NCBI GenBank assembly: GCA_020746995.1 | Contig: JAGPXD010000002.1 | Span: 4,154,001-4,218,000, forward strand | DNA: 64,000 nucleotides | Source of the DNA: Plectosphaerella cucumerina | Lineage: Eukaryota > Ascomycota > Sordariomycetes > Glomerellales > Plectosphaerellaceae | Reading direction: 5' to 3' | Part shown: positions 22,423 through 33,037 of the stretch, piece by piece | Numbering within the stretch: the stretch's first letter is position 1 | How the letters are laid out: every line of letters begins with the position of its first letter | Notes under the pieces: generated by a model | Told to the model about the DNA's origin: nothing | Seen by the model: the letters and a program-made list of their open reading frames with translations, nothing else | The model's database searches: none | Program-made: the position numbers and the translations under genes

Positions 22423-23397
22423 ATGCACCGCCTCCAACTCCTGCCATTGCTCACACGACACTCAATCACTCGCTTTTCACAATCAAACACGCCTCCTATC
22501 TGCCTTCGCTTCCATACCGCCACAATGAGTTGGATGGACACCTGGAGTCGGCCGTCCAAGTCGCAGGCGATTCCCGCGCCCTACTACCTCTTGCCCGGCG
22601 GCGAAGACACGGCCTACTGCCACTCCTGCGGCCGCGTCGTCAGTTCCCGAAGAACAACGGCTGCGGGCGGCGGCAAGGCGCCCACCAAGTACTGCAGTAC
22701 CCGATGCCGCAGCCACAGGCCTGGCAAGCTGGACAGGCAGCTCGAGGAGGCCTTTGTGCTGTTCCTCTCCGGGGAGGAAGGCTTCGAGGATGGCAGGAAG
22801 GGGAGGGACAAGCACATCAAGGGCGAGTCGCGGATCCTGGTGCCCTGCAGCGTCGTCGAGAGGCATGTCTTTGGGGAAGAGGAGGCGGTGGGTGCGGATG
22901 CTGGAGAGGCGGGAGAGCAGGGCGCGAAGGAGGGCGCTGAGCAAGAATCGGAGAAGAAAGCGACAAAGCCCAAGTCTGACTCCGAGTCTGACTTTGAACC
23001 AACAGCAACCCCTCAAGCGAATGAGGTCTTTGAGAGGTTCAATGACGAGGGCGTAGCCGGCATCGCAGTCCACGACCCTGCCGAGCAACCTCGACAGCCA
23101 CCTCGACAGCAGGCAAAGTCTGGCAAGGGAAAGAAGAGCAAGTCGAAGAAGGAAGCCTTGGAAAAAGCCGAAGCGAAGAATGGAAATGAGGTGGATGGGC
23201 TGGATGAGAAGCAGAAGCAAGGCCAGCGACGGGCTCGGCACAAGGAGATGGCCAAGTGCGCCGCACGCAGGGGTGTTGTGTTTGGATTTGCTGTTGAAGG
23301 TACCGATGAGAGACGGCTTTGCGAGGCCATCGTCGGAGGCAAGGTCGTTGAGCCAAGCTATGCAAAGGGGGACTGGGCCATCAGATGGCGGGAGTAG
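22423..23397 (+). CDS. Zinc-finger-like conserved fungal protein, two possible starts
   Basis: A single-exon protein of 324 aa from Met 22423, or 290 aa from Met 22525 (MSWMDTW). Near residue 66 is a likely zinc site: CHSCGR, then CSTRC about 23 residues later, followed by a basic RSHRPGK. The middle (about 160-270) is highly charged, rich in Glu and Lys, and probably disordered. The last 50 residues (for example RRGVVFGFAVEGTDERRL) are again ordered and may form a second conserved block. I do not recognise a named domain and assign no function. Both ATGs have A at -3. The extra 34 residues of the longer form have four Arg, three His and no acidic residue, resembling a mitochondrial targeting sequence. 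Confidence 0.75.
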   Translation: MHRLQLLPLLTRHSITRFSQSNTPPICLRFHTATMSWMDTWSRPSKSQAIPAPYYLLPGGEDTAYCHSCGRVVSSRRTTAAGGGKAPTKYCSTRCRSHRPGKLDRQLEEAFVLFLSGEEGFEDGRKGRDKHIKGESRILVPCSVVERHVFGEEEAVGADAGEAGEQGAKEGAEQESEKKATKPKSDSESDFEPTATPQANEVFERFNDEGVAGIAVHDPAEQPRQPPRQQAKSGKGKKSKSKKEALEKAEAKNGNEVDGLDEKQKQGQRRARHKEMAKCAARRGVVFGFAVEGTDERRLCEAIVGGKVVEPSYAKGDWAIRWRE

Positions 23398-23811
23398 CGC
23401 CAATGTCTGAAGAGCGACCTGGAGAAAGGCATTGTCCCGGAAACTTGCATATCTTGAACCCCATTGTGAGCGATCCACCTCCTTGTCAATTCCACTCCTT
23501 CCTGTTGACCTTCACCAGAGCCCGGGCCACAGGATGGACTCGTTCCTTCACCTGCTGCAGCCTCACTCTGCGCACTCCAGTGAATTATTCACTTTTAGCG
23601 TGCTTTCCTTGAGATGCCTCTGTCTACTTCTTTTCGCCAACCCAGGCAACTCACCTCGCCCTTCTGCCCCTCCTCTCTCTTTTCTGTTTCCCAAAGCAAC
23701 CCTCACACTCACTACAGCCTCGCCCTAGAGGCATCACCGGCTTGCTTTTCCCTTCTCGCCTGCTGAGCGTTTTCTCTCCTTCAACCCCTAATTCTAATCC
23801 TAATCGCCACG
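23398..23811. other. Promoter region of the HEXXH gene
   Basis: About 400 bases, strongly pyrimidine-rich near the right end, with no gene. Confidence 0.5.
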
Positions 23812-25016
23812 ATGCACCTCTCCGTGGCCACCGTCTTCTGCTTCCTGGCTCTCGTCCTCGGCGTCACCGCTCAGTTTTCGTACTGGCTCGACGATTCATG
23901 CCTGCACTATCCCCTACCCATGGGCCAAGAACTTTCTCTGCGCCCCTACCTGGAGGAAATGTTCAGCATGGCCCGGCTCGCGCACGCCCGCATGAACAAG
24001 GACAAGGCCTCAAAGGACCTCCGCGACGTAGAGTTTCGTCGCATGTACCGTAACATCTTCAAGACGGACATGGACCCGGACTCCAAACGAAAGTACGAGT
24101 ACGGCCTTGAGTACAAGGAGTTCTGGGGAATCGATGATGGCAGCGACGAAGCCAGAGACACCGCCTTTAACATCGTTGGAGGTACGTCGACCTTCTTGTA
24201 CCAACCGCTGACCAGAGCTGACATGCCCACCAGAGACTCTTGAGAAAATCTCAAACATCTGGACAGAGACGGATCAGCGCCTCGACGCTGACCAGCGAGT
24301 CTACTGCGACAACGGACAGCACTTTGACGAGATCAAGGACGGGCACTACATCGACACCATCAACAATGTCTTCGCCGGCGGCTCGTGCGATGCCGAAGGC
24401 GCTGATGTCTACGCCTTTGTGACGTGTGAGAAACACGATGAAAACTACGAGCAGGAAAACGAACCTTGTCTCATGACCATCTGTGACAAGGCCATGCAGA
24501 GCTTCCGATACCCCGGCATGGACGATTGGACGAATGTGGACAAACCGTTCCTCCTGAGCGAGCTGCTGAAGGACGACAAGGTCACAGCCGGGTTTACCAT
24601 TGACGAGCAGGCTGGGTTCGCGTCGCTGCTGCTGCACGAGGTATGTCGGACTGTGCCAGAGGTGGTAACACTTACTGATCGTGGAACGCTTGTAGTGGTC
24701 GCACTGCCAGCCGCATCTGACGGAAGACTGGTTCACCGGAGATAACGAGGATACCGGTGCGACGGCAGAGTGGAAGTGCATCATCGACATCCCGAGCACG
24801 GCCAGGGCTGTAATCTGTGCAGAAGCCATCAGTACGTCTTCTCTGACAGACATCTGCAGAGCAATTGCTAACCAAGCAGGCTACATCGGTCTCGCCGCCC
24901 TCCTCATCGAAGGCAAACCCAACAGTCCCGACTTCTACAGCCTCCAATGGGACTACGAAACGCTCCCTAACAAGCAACGACCCGTGATTGCCAAGTTCTC
25001 TGCAAAATCCGACTAG
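23812..25016 (+). CDS. Secreted HEXXH-motif protein, putative zinc metallopeptidase-like
   Basis: The four-exon model is 23812-24181, 24234-24640, 24696-24831 and 24880-25016, giving 349 aa. Introns are 52, 55 and 48 nt with GT..AG ends and CTGAC, CTTAC/CTGAT and CTAAC-like branch sites. It begins with a signal peptide (MHLSVATVFCFLALVLGVTA, cut near Gln21). The mature part is acidic with several Cys. At residues 258-262 the exon 2/3 junction creates HEWSH, a zinc-binding HEXXH with the catalytic Glu, preceded by hydrophobic FASLLL as expected of an active-site helix. I cannot name the peptidase family; M35 deuterolysins have HEXXH too, but other landmarks are not evident. Introns and signal peptide make a real secreted protein likely. 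Proteolytic activity is an inference. Confidence 0.85.
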
Positions 25017-25945
25017 GACACTGCAGATTCCAACATACAAGTCAAAGACGCAGTCCTCAAGTCGTCCACGGAGAAGAAGGCCACTGGCCGGGCACGCACC
25101 GTCCGAAGACACCAGATGCGGACACGCCCCAACTCTCGGACCGACACCCCTGTCCCGAGGGCCGCATCCTCATCTATTCCCAGCGCCCTGGTTGGACTCT
25201 TGCAGCGCGGGTAAATGTCGCGGCTGAAGTGAGCCGCAGGAAGGGAGGGAAACGTCAGGTGATGGTTTCCAGCGTGGGGGAACAAGACAACGGGATAAGG
25301 AACGGAAACGGGGCGGAAGGTATCTGGTTCTCGGCTGCTGCAGCTGCTGCTGGCTGATGGCCGTAGGCATCGTCGTTCCCCCTCGCCCAGTCCTCAAGAT
25401 ATGCTATCACTGAACTTTCCCCTCTCTCTCACTCACTCGCTCACTGGCCCATGTGTTCCATTCCTCGACGTATCCCTCCCTCCTCCCGAGGGAAAACCGT
25501 CTAATGCCCTTGAAGACGCTCGTAGCCATCTCCCTCCATCCCCACTGATGCAAATGTACCTTCCCCCCGTAAAACCCGTCATCTCATGCAGATACATCCC
25601 TCGTGCCTCTGGTATCTCATCCTTCCCTCCTCTCTCTCTGGATATCAAAAAAAGTGCCATCATCCGGCGTCACACGTTGAAGGGGCGGGTTCCCAAACAC
25701 TCTCTCCTCAGTGCTGGGACCCGTAACAAAAACACACAAAATCTCTCTCGACTCGATCCCTAATGGGACGTCGTCTCCGTAACAGTAACCGTAACAGCCG
25801 GCTCGGCAATCTTGGCCCCATCACCAGTGAGAGAAATCGTCGCTTCGTCAGCGGTAGACTCGTCCAGGTCCTCGGCGTCCTGCTCAGATCCGTCCGTGAG
25901 CCGTCTGCCGAGTCCCTTGCGCCACCGCCCCTTCAACCAACGCCG
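25017..25945. other. Region between convergent genes
   Basis: 0.9 kb between the ends of the HEXXH gene and the oppositely oriented DUF1479 gene. No gene is seen. It should hold both 3'UTRs. Confidence 0.5.
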
Positions 25946-28579
25946 TCAGGTCTTGTCTCTCGCGCCTCCCGCCGCGATGACGGTCTTGGGGGCTGACGTC
26001 GGCGCCGGCGGCAGAGGCTGCTGGGGCTGCTGCGTCGGCGGGGGAGGGGGCACCGCGGCCGTGGGGGGGAAGAAGCCGTTGAGCAGGCCGGTGGCGAGGC
26101 CGTTTGTGGGCGTGAAGCCCGTGCGGGGGGTGCGGTCGCCGCTGCCGCTGCGGGCGCCGCCGCCGCCGGGGATGTAAAAGTCGTAGCGGCTGGGGAAGAG
26201 GATGATGTTGGCGAGGCGGAGGAGCTCGGCCTCGGTCTCGCTGCGCGTCGAGCCGCTCTGGGTGCTGTCGCCGTCGTTCATCTCTACTTCGTTGGTGGTG
26301 TTGCTTGTGGCGTTGGCAGCGACATCGACATCCATGGCATCTGGCTCGCCCTTGACGCGTGGAGGGGCGCCGACGGGATCAACGTCCCATGGCGCGAGGC
26401 CCATGGCGCGCATGCCCTCGACGCCGCCGTACTCTTCGATCTTCTTGGCGTCTGGACGGTCCATGTGCGAGGCCTCACTTCCAAGACCGCCGAGGGTGTC
26501 AAAGTCCGGCCCTGGCTGGCCCGTTTGGAAAGCCTTGCGCTGGCGGGCGAGGAACAGGGCGTTTGTCTGGGTCAGCGGGCACACGGGGAGGTAGGTCAGC
26601 AGGGACAGCTCGTTGGACTCTGTCTGCATGGAGGGGGGGACGCCGAGGCGGCTGCCGCCGGAGATGATGGAGTAGGCCTCGTCGCAGTGCCAGATGACGT
26701 AGTCGCCGGGCCGCAGGCTGGGGAGGGAGACGAGGCTGCGGCGCATGTGAAGGTGTGGGTGCCAGCGCTCGGTGATGCGCTGGGCGTGACCCGGGACGGC
26801 GCCGTGGATGACGGTGCTTGGCTCTGGGTCGAGGGACCAGTTGTCTGCGTCGAGGTAGGCGGCCCACTGATCCGCCTTGCCACCGTCGGGCTGCTCGGGG
26901 GGTCCGACCTTGGGGGAGAAGAAGGGACGGAGGAGGAAGTAGGCGGCGACGAGCTTGGGAGAGGGAAGGACGCGAACCATGCCCTCTTCGACGTCGGTGA
27001 GGGCCAGGATGCCCTGGAACATGCGGAAGATGGAGCATGCGCCTGCGCCGTTGTAGGCGTCTGTGGTGGCGCCGACGCGGCCGGCAGGGTCCCAGGGGTC
27101 GTAGGACTCCCAGTCGCCGCGGAAGACGGCCTCGTAGGTGCCGCCGCGGCCGTAGCCGTCGGGCTCCCATCGCTCGAGGGAGCCGCTGTCGATCTGGGCG
27201 ATGACTGTGGAGGAGGCGCTGGCGGAGAGGGAGTCTGCGGCCGAGTTTCCGTTCTGCTGGCCGACGGCGCCGAGCTTGTCGTTGTGGATGCGCAGACGGT
27301 CGGCGTAGCTCACGGGGCAGCGGGCGATGTGCAGGTCGTCGGTGGACTCCCAGAAGGACATGGCGAACTTTTGCGCGCGCAGCATATCCGGGTGAGAGCG
27401 TGCGCGGACCTGCACGGGGGTCCAGAAGAGGTCGATGCAGGTCGGGTCGTGGAGGGCGGGGGGCTTGAACTCGCGGTTCTTGTCGAGGTACTCGCGGGTC
27501 TCCTGGACCCATTCCTGGGCCTCCGCGTCTGGGACGACGCCCCTGATGATGGCGACGCCGTAGCGCTTGAGGCGGTGGGCGAAGGCGTCGACGCGCACGG
27601 GGTCGGATATGTCCGAGTAGGCGATGGAGGGGATGAGTTCTGCGCCGCGGGCCTGGATCTCGTCAATCTCGACGGCGAGGGCGGTGAGGAGACGGCGCCA
27701 TGATGCCTCGACTGCGGCCTCGTGGCCGGCGATGAGGCGCTTCTTGACGCCGGCGAAGCGCGAGGGGAGGGGGATGGGCTCGGCGCCGTAGAAGGAGACG
27801 ACGGGAGGCTCCATGTTCCTGAAGGCGCGTCGGTGGGCGGCGGCGGCCGAGGTGAGGGCAGCGGGGGGCGCGGGGTCTGAGCTGGAGGTGTGCGTCCTCC
27901 GAGGGGAGGGTGCGGCGGAGGAATGTGTCGTGGGAGGGTTGCTGTTGCTGGTGCTGTTGCTGTACTTGTGATGATGGGTGTGGTTGTGGTTGTGGTTGTG
28001 GTTGAGATTGTGTTCCGACGACGACAGCGTCCTTGCGGGCGTGCGTCTTCGGGGCGTCCTGTTGGAGGTGCTGGTCTCGGCGGCCAAGCTGGCAGCAGCG
28101 GCTTGAGACGCTCTTCTCGTGAGACGCGGCGTCGGCGACTGCGACTGCGCGTCTGGTGGTGTTGGTGTTGTGGAAGTGGTGGTGGTGGTGGTGGTGTTGG
28201 TGATACTTGTAGGACCGTGACCGGCGCCAAAAGCTGCAGCTGCAGCACCAAACCCGAACCCGTGGGCTGCTCCTGCTGCCAGTGCTGGCTCAAGTTGACC
28301 CGGCGGGGTCCCCTTATTAATCTTGGACTTCCGGCTCGGTTTGCCGCCCCGGGATCCCTTCCCCTTCTTCCCCATACTCAGCTTGACCGTTTTAGTCGTG
28401 GCTGCAGCTGCTGCTCCCCCACCACCATCAGCAGCAACAGCACCCTCCATCCCACCATCTCCCACTCCTCCGAGCACTCCTACTCCTCCAACTGTCAATG
28501 GTGTTGCCCCTTCTAGCCCTCCCTCCCCAGCTGCGGGGGGCGCTTCTCTGGGGCCAGCGGCCCAGCGGGCCAGCATCAT
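25946..28579 (-). CDS. DUF1479 family protein (YbiU-like, iron/2-oxoglutarate dioxygenase fold)
   Basis: The open frame is 877 aa. The recognisable DUF1479 domain starts only near residue 256 (Met at 27814, MEPPVVSFYGAEPIP), giving a 622-aa protein if that Met is used. The domain has family signatures: HRLKRYGVAIIRGVVPD, FWTPVQVRARSHPD, SYADRLRIHND, LERWEPDGYG, YNGAGACSIFRMFQGI and RPGDYVIWHCDEAYS. The family is predicted to have the jelly-roll fold of Fe(II)/2-oxoglutarate dioxygenases; substrates are unknown. Oddity: where relatives have PHVDGGS, this protein has AQIDSGS, so the first metal-ligand His appears to be Gln (about 27190-27200). The WHCD block is kept. The first 255 codons are low complexity (Ala, Gly, Thr, Asn-His runs) and may be a disordered extension or an untranslated leader. 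The tail is rich in Gly and Pro. Confidence 0.85.
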   Translation of the reverse strand: MMLARWAAGPREAPPAAGEGGLEGATPLTVGGVGVLGGVGDGGMEGAVAADGGGGAAAAATTKTVKLSMGKKGKGSRGGKPSRKSKINKGTPPGQLEPALAAGAAHGFGFGAAAAAFGAGHGPTSITNTTTTTTTSTTPTPPDAQSQSPTPRLTRRASQAAAASLAAETSTSNRTPRRRTPARTLSSSEHNLNHNHNHNHTHHHKYSNSTSNSNPPTTHSSAAPSPRRTHTSSSDPAPPAALTSAAAAHRRAFRNMEPPVVSFYGAEPIPLPSRFAGVKKRLIAGHEAAVEASWRRLLTALAVEIDEIQARGAELIPSIAYSDISDPVRVDAFAHRLKRYGVAIIRGVVPDAEAQEWVQETREYLDKNREFKPPALHDPTCIDLFWTPVQVRARSHPDMLRAQKFAMSFWESTDDLHIARCPVSYADRLRIHNDKLGAVGQQNGNSAADSLSASASSTVIAQIDSGSLERWEPDGYGRGGTYEAVFRGDWESYDPWDPAGRVGATTDAYNGAGACSIFRMFQGILALTDVEEGMVRVLPSPKLVAAYFLLRPFFSPKVGPPEQPDGGKADQWAAYLDADNWSLDPEPSTVIHGAVPGHAQRITERWHPHLHMRRSLVSLPSLRPGDYVIWHCDEAYSIISGGSRLGVPPSMQTESNELSLLTYLPVCPLTQTNALFLARQRKAFQTGQPGPDFDTLGGLGSEASHMDRPDAKKIEEYGGVEGMRAMGLAPWDVDPVGAPPRVKGEPDAMDVDVAANATSNTTNEVEMNDGDSTQSGSTRSETEAELLRLANIILFPSRYDFYIPGGGGARSGSGDRTPRTGFTPTNGLATGLLNGFFPPTAAVPPPPPTQQPQQPLPPAPTSAPKTVIAAGGARDKT

Positions 28580-31500
28580 CCGGGACGAGAGCCTGCTTCC
28601 GGGCCCTGTTCGTTTCGCCTCCTCGGGTCGGATTCGTTCTTTTTTTTCGATTTGCCTCCCTCGCTTGGGGGGAAAGACGACCCTTGGCTTTCAATCGGAA
28701 TGTCCGCACACCATGCGCATGCGCATGCGCATATGCGAGAGGCGTCGGTTGATCGTCGTGAGTGTGCAAAACACGCCACCACACTGGGTTTGTTGTCAGG
28801 GACACGTGCTGTCGCCCTGTTTCATCAATCCTCCGCTCCGGGCTTTCTTGAACGAGCGATCAAGCGACCCTCCAGGGTTGCGTCGTGTGTTGTGAGCGAG
28901 CGGCCTGGCTGACTCCGTTCCTGGGCGAGATTGGAGGCCTTCTTTTTCGACCGGGGTGGACAGCCTGAGTTGAGATGGTGACCCCTGGCTTCTTTCGGAG
29001 TGATGCGATGAACCGACGGGAAAATGCGATACCCGAGGCTTCACTCTCTGAGGCGACAGAGAGAGAATATGTCCTCAGAAACGCCTTCTGCTGTGCAATG
29101 CAGTCCAGTCCAACAAGTGACCCAACCAATCCAACGTTCAACGTCCAACACTCGGCGTTGCTCTGATGTGCAGTGCAGCTCTGCCGTGCCGTGTCGCCCT
29201 GCTCTGCTGTGCTGTGCTGTGGAGAGAATCCGGTCCGGTGACCTTCCGTATGAGGGGTGTGACCGCCAGGGGACAACCGGAGTGCGGTGCACCGAGTGAG
29301 AAAAGGCCTGGCCTGGTCGGGGGAGAGGGGAAAGTTGTTTGTTGGTAGCCGTCCGTCGAATCTGATGCCGTGTCTCCCGTAGTCGACCTCTTCCTCCACC
29401 TGTCCTCTCTCTCTTGTGTTGTATGTGTCTGTCGTATGTCTCCGTCTAGGCCTGTCGTCGATATCGACTCGTTGTCCTCGTCGATGTGCTCGGTACTAGT
29501 AGTCTGGTCGGCCGGACCATTGGAGAGACCCTTCAAAGACCAACCCTCCAGTCCGTCCCGGGCCCTGCCAGAGACCGGGGCATCTTCTTTAAGGACTTTC
29601 ACCATCACTACGAGGTAGGGGGGGGGTGGCAGGAACGGGCGGCGTTGGAGCGCCCTCCTTGCCTCCCAGGGCCGCCGTTCCCACATTTGCGCTTTTTCCC
29701 ATAGAACCAGACCAGACCCCTCCGGCCTCCCGGGGACCTCTCCTGGGCCCTGGGGAAGGAAAAAACTGTACCGGTACGAGTGTACGGCCGCCTGAAAAGG
29801 GCGCGCAGCATACAGCCGGCGGCTGGTCCACCGTCCGTCGGCCTGCTGTGGCCGGCCCTTGATAGCTTGGAAGGGAAGACAGGGCCGAGCTTTCGTGTAT
29901 AGAAACGGATGGCGATAGATTGCCCTCCCCTCCTCCTCCTCCCTCCTCCTCCAGTACATCTCCCCACCCCCCTTGCCCCAATGCCACACCTGCCCCCCCC
30001 GGCCTCGCATGCTTGGGTCGCGTAGAGGCTGCTTCCCGCCGGGCCGCCAGACCGTCGCCGGGTAAAGCGTGCGGTGGGGGGTCGGGGATCAGGGGTCGCG
30101 CATTGGTCAGTCGCTGTGCAGAGCCTGGGCCCCTGAAGCCACTTGCACTTGCTCACGGTGGACGGCCGGGGGCTCCGAGCCAGCCAAGCCCATCCCGGTA
30201 CACCCTCTCTTCCGGCGCTGTCTCTGAGCAGCATCCAGTGTCCACTATCCACTATCAATGTGAGTGAGTGTCCCTGTACGAGGAAACGAGCACTCACATC
30301 TATTTCGCCGTCGGGTGTCAGTCTGGTAGATCAGTCCCATGGGGGTGCTCTCGCTTCTCGAGATCCAAGAGACGGGGGACCCTGGCCTCAGACCGTGAGA
30401 TGGAAAAGCTCGTGATCGTCCTCCCGTCTGGCCCGTTGCCCACCGTGCATACACTCAACCTGCACAGCCCTTTGCAAACGGTGCCGCCGTCGTCGGAACC
30501 CGGCAACCCAGATGCGCCTCCGGGACACCGCACCATCTGCCCGGCCACCCTCCAAAAATCCCGTCCGAACGCATCGCGCATCGCATCACATTCCCGCCGA
30601 ACAGATTCAGATGCCCATCCCGTCCGCCCTCGATGGTTCATGTTAATAACCTGCCCTTTCGCCACCGGGATCATCGCCCCATCTTCCTCGAGCTGACTCC
30701 AGTCTTGGTCTGGGCTCACCCAGCATGATGAGCCTCGCCACCCGTCGTGGCTTCGCCGGGCCTGAAGTGCTGTCCAGTGTTGAATGTCTGTCCATGTCCA
30801 CCCAGAAGATGGCCAGAGCTTCGGATCATGGCCCGACGCAAAGGGCTCCCGCTCTCGCCTGGCGCTCACTGACTGGCACGCGCCCAGCTGAGCCCAGAAA
30901 AGCCCGAGGTTTCTCCCACTCCAGTGTCCCGCTGCTGACGGCCCTTTTCTGGGGCCCCCCAAGGTCCCCTGGACTCCTCTCTCCTCCCCCAAAGACAGCT
31001 GTGGAGACCTGGCCGGGATGGACGGGACAAGTCCTCGCCCTGCTCCCCAACTCGCGTGCTGCCACGCCATGAGCCACGCCCACATGCCATCCCGCGTGAC
31101 AGTCCTCTCTCTTCACCCCATGGCACTTGCACCCTCGCCCCCCAGCGGCTTCAAGTTCCTGTCCCACAGGCAAGCCACCACGCAGCACCTCATCCCGCCG
31201 GCCGCCTCTCCGTCCAATCACCATCCCTCCCCCTTCGTCCCAGCACGCAGGGTGAAAACCTCCGAGAGCCCACGCTTGGCTCTTCCTGGGGGCCGCAGCG
31301 GCCGTCTCGCCGAATCATGCGTCGCCGCCCAGAATGCCTCTCTCCCCTCGAGCCGGGGACTGGGGGCTCCCAAGGCCCCTTGGCCCCATCCAAAGTGACG
31401 GCTTTCCCGCCGAATAGGCGTCTGTCCAGATCTGGTTACCTCGCCTTGCCCAATCTCATCTCGTCCGGAATGGCTCAGCCGCCGCCCGAAAAGAGCAAGA

Positions 31501-33037
31501 GAGGCCATCTCCATCGTCCTCCATCGTTGCTTTGCCGTGTCCTCCGCGCTTCCCAATCTCGCTCTCTCGTTCGTTTCGGGCGTCGCATCGTGAAGCCCGT
31601 AGTCGCAGATAGGCCCCGGCCCGTCCTGCAGAAGAGAGCTGCAAACACATCTCGATGCAAGCACGGAGGCAATCGGACCCCTCCCCTCGGCCCGCGACGC
31701 GACGCCTGCCCGCGAAGGAAAGATCAGCACAGGAGTGAGCCTGCCTAGTGCCCACCCCTCTGTCTGGCGGAGCTAGAGCTGACAAGCTGCACGCGCCGAC
31801 AGCCCGCATGAGACGAGCCCCGTGCTCCGACGGAACTCTCCCTTGGCACAAGCCCTGGTGAGAGCGAGCCCCTGGCTTGCCTGGCCACGGAGCCAGACGT
31901 GTCTTTCCCTATCAAATCTCGTCAGCCGTGCCGTCCTTCCATCGACGACACGACGGCTCTTCCCATGGCCAGCTGATCCCAGTTGTCCTGACACCGCGCC
32001 TTGCTGCTCACGTCGACGGAGGCAACGGCAACGTGCTCTGAGGACCGCCCCTGTCTGGCCGTGTACCCATATGCCTGTCCCAAGATTAGTATCGTCAACC
32101 CCGTGACATGAGCAACGCTCGGGAAACGCTCGTAGCTGGTCGGAACGTCGTATACCGAAGGGCAGCAAAAAGACATGGCCCGCTCCACGGCCTGCTCACC
32201 CGACCAGCCTGTCCTGGGGACAAGGCCCCCCAAATCGCAACGGCAGCAGGTCTCTCTCTCCTGCCTGGGCGCCTCCGTATCATCCCTCCACCGTCGACCC
32301 TCCCTCCCTCCCTCCTACGACGACCTCGCCGGCCAGGCTTCCCTACGCAGGTGGACGGAACCTCACGCACAAGTCACCGTCACTGAGATGGTGGGCATCA
32401 AACGCCACAAGGTGCACCTCTGAGTCGGATTCGGGCTGCGGGTGACGAGTCCCGTCTGTCGACATGCCTCCCTCACCGCCATATCCCGGTCCCAACTTCG
32501 CTAAACATGCAGTGCTTGCCCAATATGAAAGCCCGCGCCCGTTCGCCTCGATGTCCCTGTGACACAGAATCTATCGCCTGCCACCCACTCGATGCAACTA
32601 CGAGGACACCGGTGGAAGGTGTCTTGGTGTCTTGCCCCTTGGCCGCCGGCCGGCTCACGGACGAGATGCTGCCGAGATTCGCCAACACGCGGCCGAGATG
32701 AGGGGGCCACGATATGAGATGTCGAAGTAGAGTGGGTGCCGCACCTGTTGGTATTTCGAGGGGGGCACGCGGACACCCCTCGCCGCCCCGCCATGGGTAA
32801 GAGGCTGCTTCTTGTCCCTCGGAGTGAGTCTCTCGGCAGCCTAACAAGGCGATACCGCGAGTCAAGCCTGTGCATCTGAGGGGCTTTGACTCCTCCGTTC
32901 GAAATCTCTTCTTTGGAAACCTCGAGCAGAGAGATACAAGCAACAAGGGGCGGCGTCACCCGGCCGAGCTTCTCCGAGACGAGCCTGCTGCGAGGCCCTG
33001 GTCGAGCACGGCACATGACGCGCCTCTCCAGCTCTCA
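28580..33037. other. Long gene-free stretch
   Basis: 4.4 kb with no gene I can support. Open frames up to 290 codons exist on both strands, but they are Arg/Gly/Pro-rich, overlap each other in antisense and contain no family signature. The left end is the upstream region of the DUF1479 gene. C/T-rich blocks (for example around 32295-32320) are common. It may hold long leaders or non-coding transcripts. Confidence 0.5.
28713..28737. repeat. Alternating purine-pyrimidine tract
   Basis: A 25-base run made of ATGCGC hexamers followed by ATATGCG. Purine and pyrimidine alternate without a break, the kind of sequence that can adopt Z-DNA. It lies about 135 nt upstream of the longest DUF1479 reading frame. 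Confidence 0.8.

Noticed and set aside
26465..27703. 412-codon plus-strand frame opposite the DUF1479 gene
   Set aside because: Val/Gly/Asp-rich antisense composition; the opposite strand carries clear DUF1479 signatures.
29138..31748. Frames of 230-290 codons in the gene-free stretch
   Set aside because: Overlapping in antisense, Arg/Gly/Pro-rich, no motif, no splice-extended continuation that looks like protein.
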